A stretch of 34,624 nucleotides of DNA from Bacillus australimaris (GTDB taxonomy: Bacteria > Bacillota > Bacilli > Bacillales > Bacillaceae): positions 1 through 34,624 of the forward strand of contig NZ_LGYN01000008.1 in NCBI RefSeq assembly GCF_001307105.1, read 5' to 3'. A model generated the notes under the pieces. It made no database searches. It saw nothing but the letters and a program-made list of their open reading frames with translations, and had not been told where the DNA came from. The position numbers were made by a program, and so were the translations under genes. This document shows positions 32,803-34,624 of this stretch, piece after piece. The number at the start of each line of letters is the position of its first letter. Within the stretch, counting starts at the first letter, position 1.

Positions 32803-33366
32803 TCAAAGGTCTCTCAACTGTTTCCGGAGAGCCTCTCTACCCCTGTGTATTCTCGTTTTCACCGTACCAACTGGTATATTCAGAATCTCACTAATTTCTT
32901 TTAACGAGAGTTCATCAATATACTTTAATACGATGACCGAACGATATTTATCGGGTAATCTTAAAATTTTTTGCTGAATGGTACTCGATAATTCAAGAGA
33001 TACCACCTCATCTTCTGGCAAAATGCCATCAGCAGCAATTTGAGAATACATATTCAATCCTTCAGTTCCTGCCACCTCTGCATCTAAATAATAATCCGGC
33101 TTTTTTTTGCGAATACGGTCGATGGTCAGGTTGGTTGCAATGCGGTACAGCCACGTGGAAAACTTGCGATTCACATCAAAGCTCTCGATATTCACATAAG
33201 CACGAATAAACGCCTCCTGCGCAATATCCTCAGCTTCGTGTGCATTCCCAAGCATACGGTAGCACAGCTGATAAATTTTGTCTTTATACAGGTCTACGAT
33301 GTCTGTAAATGCGTTCTGGTCGCCTTTTTTCACTTGCTTAATTCTCTTTTTAATCATTGTGTCCAT
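32803..33366 (-). CDS. sigW: ECF sigma factor SigW
   Basis: A 187-residue ECF sigma factor, equal in length to B. subtilis SigW. ATG 33366 gives the conserved MDTMIKKRIKQVKKGD; the longer frame begins inside the sigma-W promoter's transcript without a binding site. Region 2 is YQLCYRMLGNAHEAEDIAQEAFIRAY and KFSTWLYRIATNLTIDRIRKKK; region 4 is LPDKYRSVIVLKYIDELSLKEISEILNIPVGTVKTRIHRGREALRKQLRDL. It directs genes that protect against cell-wall antibiotics and membrane-active compounds. It is autoregulated from the promoter upstream. Confidence 0.98.
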   Translation of the reverse strand: MDTMIKKRIKQVKKGDQNAFTDIVDLYKDKIYQLCYRMLGNAHEAEDIAQEAFIRAYVNIESFDVNRKFSTWLYRIATNLTIDRIRKKKPDYYLDAEVAGTEGLNMYSQIAADGILPEDEVVSLELSSTIQQKILRLPDKYRSVIVLKYIDELSLKEISEILNIPVGTVKTRIHRGREALRKQLRDL

Positions 33367-33403
33367 AGTATATTCAACCTCTGCCTTCACCGGTCTTTAT
33401 GTA

Positions 33404-33429
33404 TACGAACCTCTTTCCAAAAGGTTTCA
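33404..33429 (-). promoter_or_regulatory. Autoregulatory sigma-W promoter
   Basis: Minus strand TGAAAC (33424-33429), 16-bp spacer, CGTA (33404-33407), an exact match to the sigma-W consensus and spacing, 37 bp upstream of the sigW start. Confidence 0.93.
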
Positions 33430-33524
33430 TTCTCCTCTAAAAAATAGTGTAACAAATTTTTGACAGCGTGTTACGCATATCAACCGGTAAAAACCTTAAC
33501 ATATCCTTAAATTTTCCGAAAACA

Positions 33525-33548
33525 AAAAAGAACGGGAACAAGTCCCGC
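33525..33548 (-). terminator. rocF terminator
   Basis: GCGGGA / TCCCGT stem with a short loop, followed on the minus strand by TCTTTTTTG, directly after the arginase stop. Confidence 0.8.
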
Positions 33549-33549
33549 T

Positions 33550-34461
33550 CTACAATAGCTTTTCACCCATTAACGAACCGATCAACGCAACAGCCGCTTC
33601 TGCTGTTTTGTTTTTCTCATCTAATACAGGATTTACTTCAACAAATTCAGCAGACGTCAAAATACCCGCTTCCTCCAAAAGCTCCATTGCAAGATGACTC
33701 TCCCGGTAACTAATACCGCCTGCTACCGGAGTGCCTACACCAGGGCATTCCGCCGGGTCTAGCCCGTCTAAATCAAGTGACAGGTGGACACCATCTGTTC
33801 TTTCCTTTAGATACGCAATGGCCTCCTCCATCACCCTTGTCATCCCTAAACGATCAATTTCATGCATCGTATACACTTTGATGCCTTTCTCCCGAATCAA
33901 TGCGCGCTCTCCTTCATCTAAGGATCGAGCACCAATTAAAACGACATTTTCAGGCTTCAATTTAGGAGAATAACCGCCAATGTTTATTAGATCAGCATGA
34001 CCAAAACCGAGACTGACAGCAAGCGGCATGCCATGAATATTTCCAGAAGGAGAGGTTTCCTCCGTATTTAAATCACCGTGCGCATCATACCAAATGACAC
34101 CTAAGTTTTCATAATGCTTGGCTACCCCAGCAAGTGTGCCAATCGCAATGCTGTGATCACCGCCTAAAATGAGCGGAAACGAACCTGATTGCACAATACT
34201 GTCAACCTTCTCAGCAAGCAGCTGATTCGCACCGGCATTTTCGGTTAGATTTTTTAGCTTTTCACTTGTATATAAACCTTTTTCATCATCTCTTTGTTCA
34301 ACTGGAATATCTCCGAGATCCTCCACATCAAATGAGAGCGTTTCCAATTTTTCTTTTACGCCTGCACAACGAATCGCACTCGGTCCCATATCAACGCCCC
34401 TTCTCGTTTGGCCCAAGTCCATTGGAACTCCGACAATCGTGACCTTCTTTTGCTCTCCCAT
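33550..34461 (-). CDS. rocF: Arginase
   Basis: A 303-residue cytosolic enzyme that splits arginine to ornithine and urea, the entry step of arginine breakdown. The binuclear manganese ligands are all present: His103 in GGDHS, Asp126, His128 and Asp130 in DAHGDLN, and Asp230 and Asp232 in SLDLDGLDP. The N-terminus VTIVGVPMDLGQTRRGVDMGPSAIR and SGNIHGMPLA are typical of bacillar arginases. AAAGGGGATG precedes ATG 34461. It is transcribed alone toward sigW, with its own terminator. In B. subtilis rocF lies in the roc region instead, so the location beside sigW differs there. Confidence 0.97.
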   Translation of the reverse strand: MGEQKKVTIVGVPMDLGQTRRGVDMGPSAIRCAGVKEKLETLSFDVEDLGDIPVEQRDDEKGLYTSEKLKNLTENAGANQLLAEKVDSIVQSGSFPLILGGDHSIAIGTLAGVAKHYENLGVIWYDAHGDLNTEETSPSGNIHGMPLAVSLGFGHADLINIGGYSPKLKPENVVLIGARSLDEGERALIREKGIKVYTMHEIDRLGMTRVMEEAIAYLKERTDGVHLSLDLDGLDPAECPGVGTPVAGGISYRESHLAMELLEEAGILTSAEFVEVNPVLDEKNKTAEAAVALIGSLMGEKLL

Positions 34462-34490
34462 ATGTACATCCCCTTTCCGTTCATGCTTAT

Positions 34491-34520
34491 ATTTTACTTT
34501 CTTGATGCCTTCTGACTCAA
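34491..34520 (-). promoter_or_regulatory. Possible rocF promoter
   Basis: Minus strand TTGAGT (34515-34520), 18-bp spacer, TAAAAT (34491-34496). B. subtilis rocF uses SigL and RocR; I see no clear -12/-24 element here. Confidence 0.35.
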
Positions 34521-34563
34521 CTCAACAACATTTTGAATAGTTATACATTCCCTCTGCCCACAT

Positions 34564-34597
34564 AAAAAAAAGACACCTTTTTTGAAAAAGGTGTCTT
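34564..34597 (-). terminator. Terminator of the tRNA operon
   Basis: A 13-bp stem, AAGACACCTTTTT (34570-34582) paired with AAAAAGGTGTCTT (34585-34597), followed on the minus strand by TTTTTTT, three bases after the tRNA end. Confidence 0.9.
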
Positions 34598-34599
34598 AA

Positions 34600-34624
34600 C
34601 TGGGCTAGCTGGATTCGAACCAAC
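34600..34624 (-). tRNA. tRNA-Gln, 3' part only (cut by window end)
   Basis: The minus strand gives T-arm GTTGG-TTCGAAT-CCAGC, acceptor strand TAGCCCA and discriminator G. The implied 5' acceptor TGGGCTA plus G73 matches Bacillus tRNA-Gln(UUG). CCA is not encoded. The anticodon is outside the window. Confidence 0.8.

Noticed and set aside
1..34624. CRISPR arrays, complete insertion sequences, prophage genes or an integrase
   Set aside because: No regularly spaced repeats, transposase motifs or phage structural or recombinase genes could be found in any frame.

Overview
This window reads as chromosomal DNA of a Bacillus, most likely the B. pumilus / safensis / altitudinis group. The evidence is a glmS ribozyme of the Bacillus type upstream of glmS, a sigW-rsiW-cdaA-cdaR-glmM-glmS block whose proteins closely resemble their B. 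subtilis counterparts, glpTQ, a yyaL gene, a tRNA-Gln end beside arginase, and AAGGAGG-type ribosome binding sites throughout. Species assignment is inference.

Left third (1-11000), accessory. An AT-rich cluster (82-4007) encodes a lipoprotein, a small secreted protein resembling the DUF2712 family, two membrane permeases, an ABC ATPase and a membrane-anchored accessory protein. It looks like a dedicated export or self-protection system for the secreted protein. Two small cassettes follow: an MmyB-type regulator divergent from a FabF paralog (4468-6640), and a MarR regulator divergent from a GNAT acetyltransferase and a YczE/YitT-type membrane protein (7045-8665). Both are bracketed by 5' fragments of yyaL. 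There are three yyaL starts: one decayed (4126-4329), one cleanly truncated after the CHWCH codons (6799-6974), and one running into the large 3' part of the gene but broken by a 20-nt insertion carrying a palindrome (8796-10879). The layout suggests repeated insertion at one position in yyaL, each insert bringing a fresh 5' end. An 18-bp direct repeat at the last two junctions is placed so that its recombination would restore an intact yyaL.

Middle (11000-25900), mostly house-keeping and small regulatory modules. In order: a SurA-N/PrsA-like lipoprotein; glpT-glpQ with a cre-like site; an amino-acid permease; a TetR / ABC-2-like permease / DUF4097 operon with a palindromic operator and no ATPase gene; an alpha/beta hydrolase; an XRE regulator plus membrane protein with twin operators; a YtrA-type GntR / ATPase / permease operon; a DUF418 membrane protein; a Rid-family protein that lacks the usual arginine; a pentapeptide-repeat protein with an N-terminal cysteine cluster; DUF2200; and a small membrane protein.

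Right third (25900-34624), conserved core on the minus strand. sigW-rsiW has an autoregulatory sigma-W promoter. cdaA-cdaR-glmM couples c-di-AMP synthesis to the GlcN-6-P to GlcN-1-P step of cell-wall precursor synthesis, and glmS follows under its self-cleaving riboswitch. Arginase (rocF) and the 3' end of a tRNA-Gln lie beyond sigW.

The least explained parts are the stacked yyaL insertions and the DUF2712-like secretion cluster.
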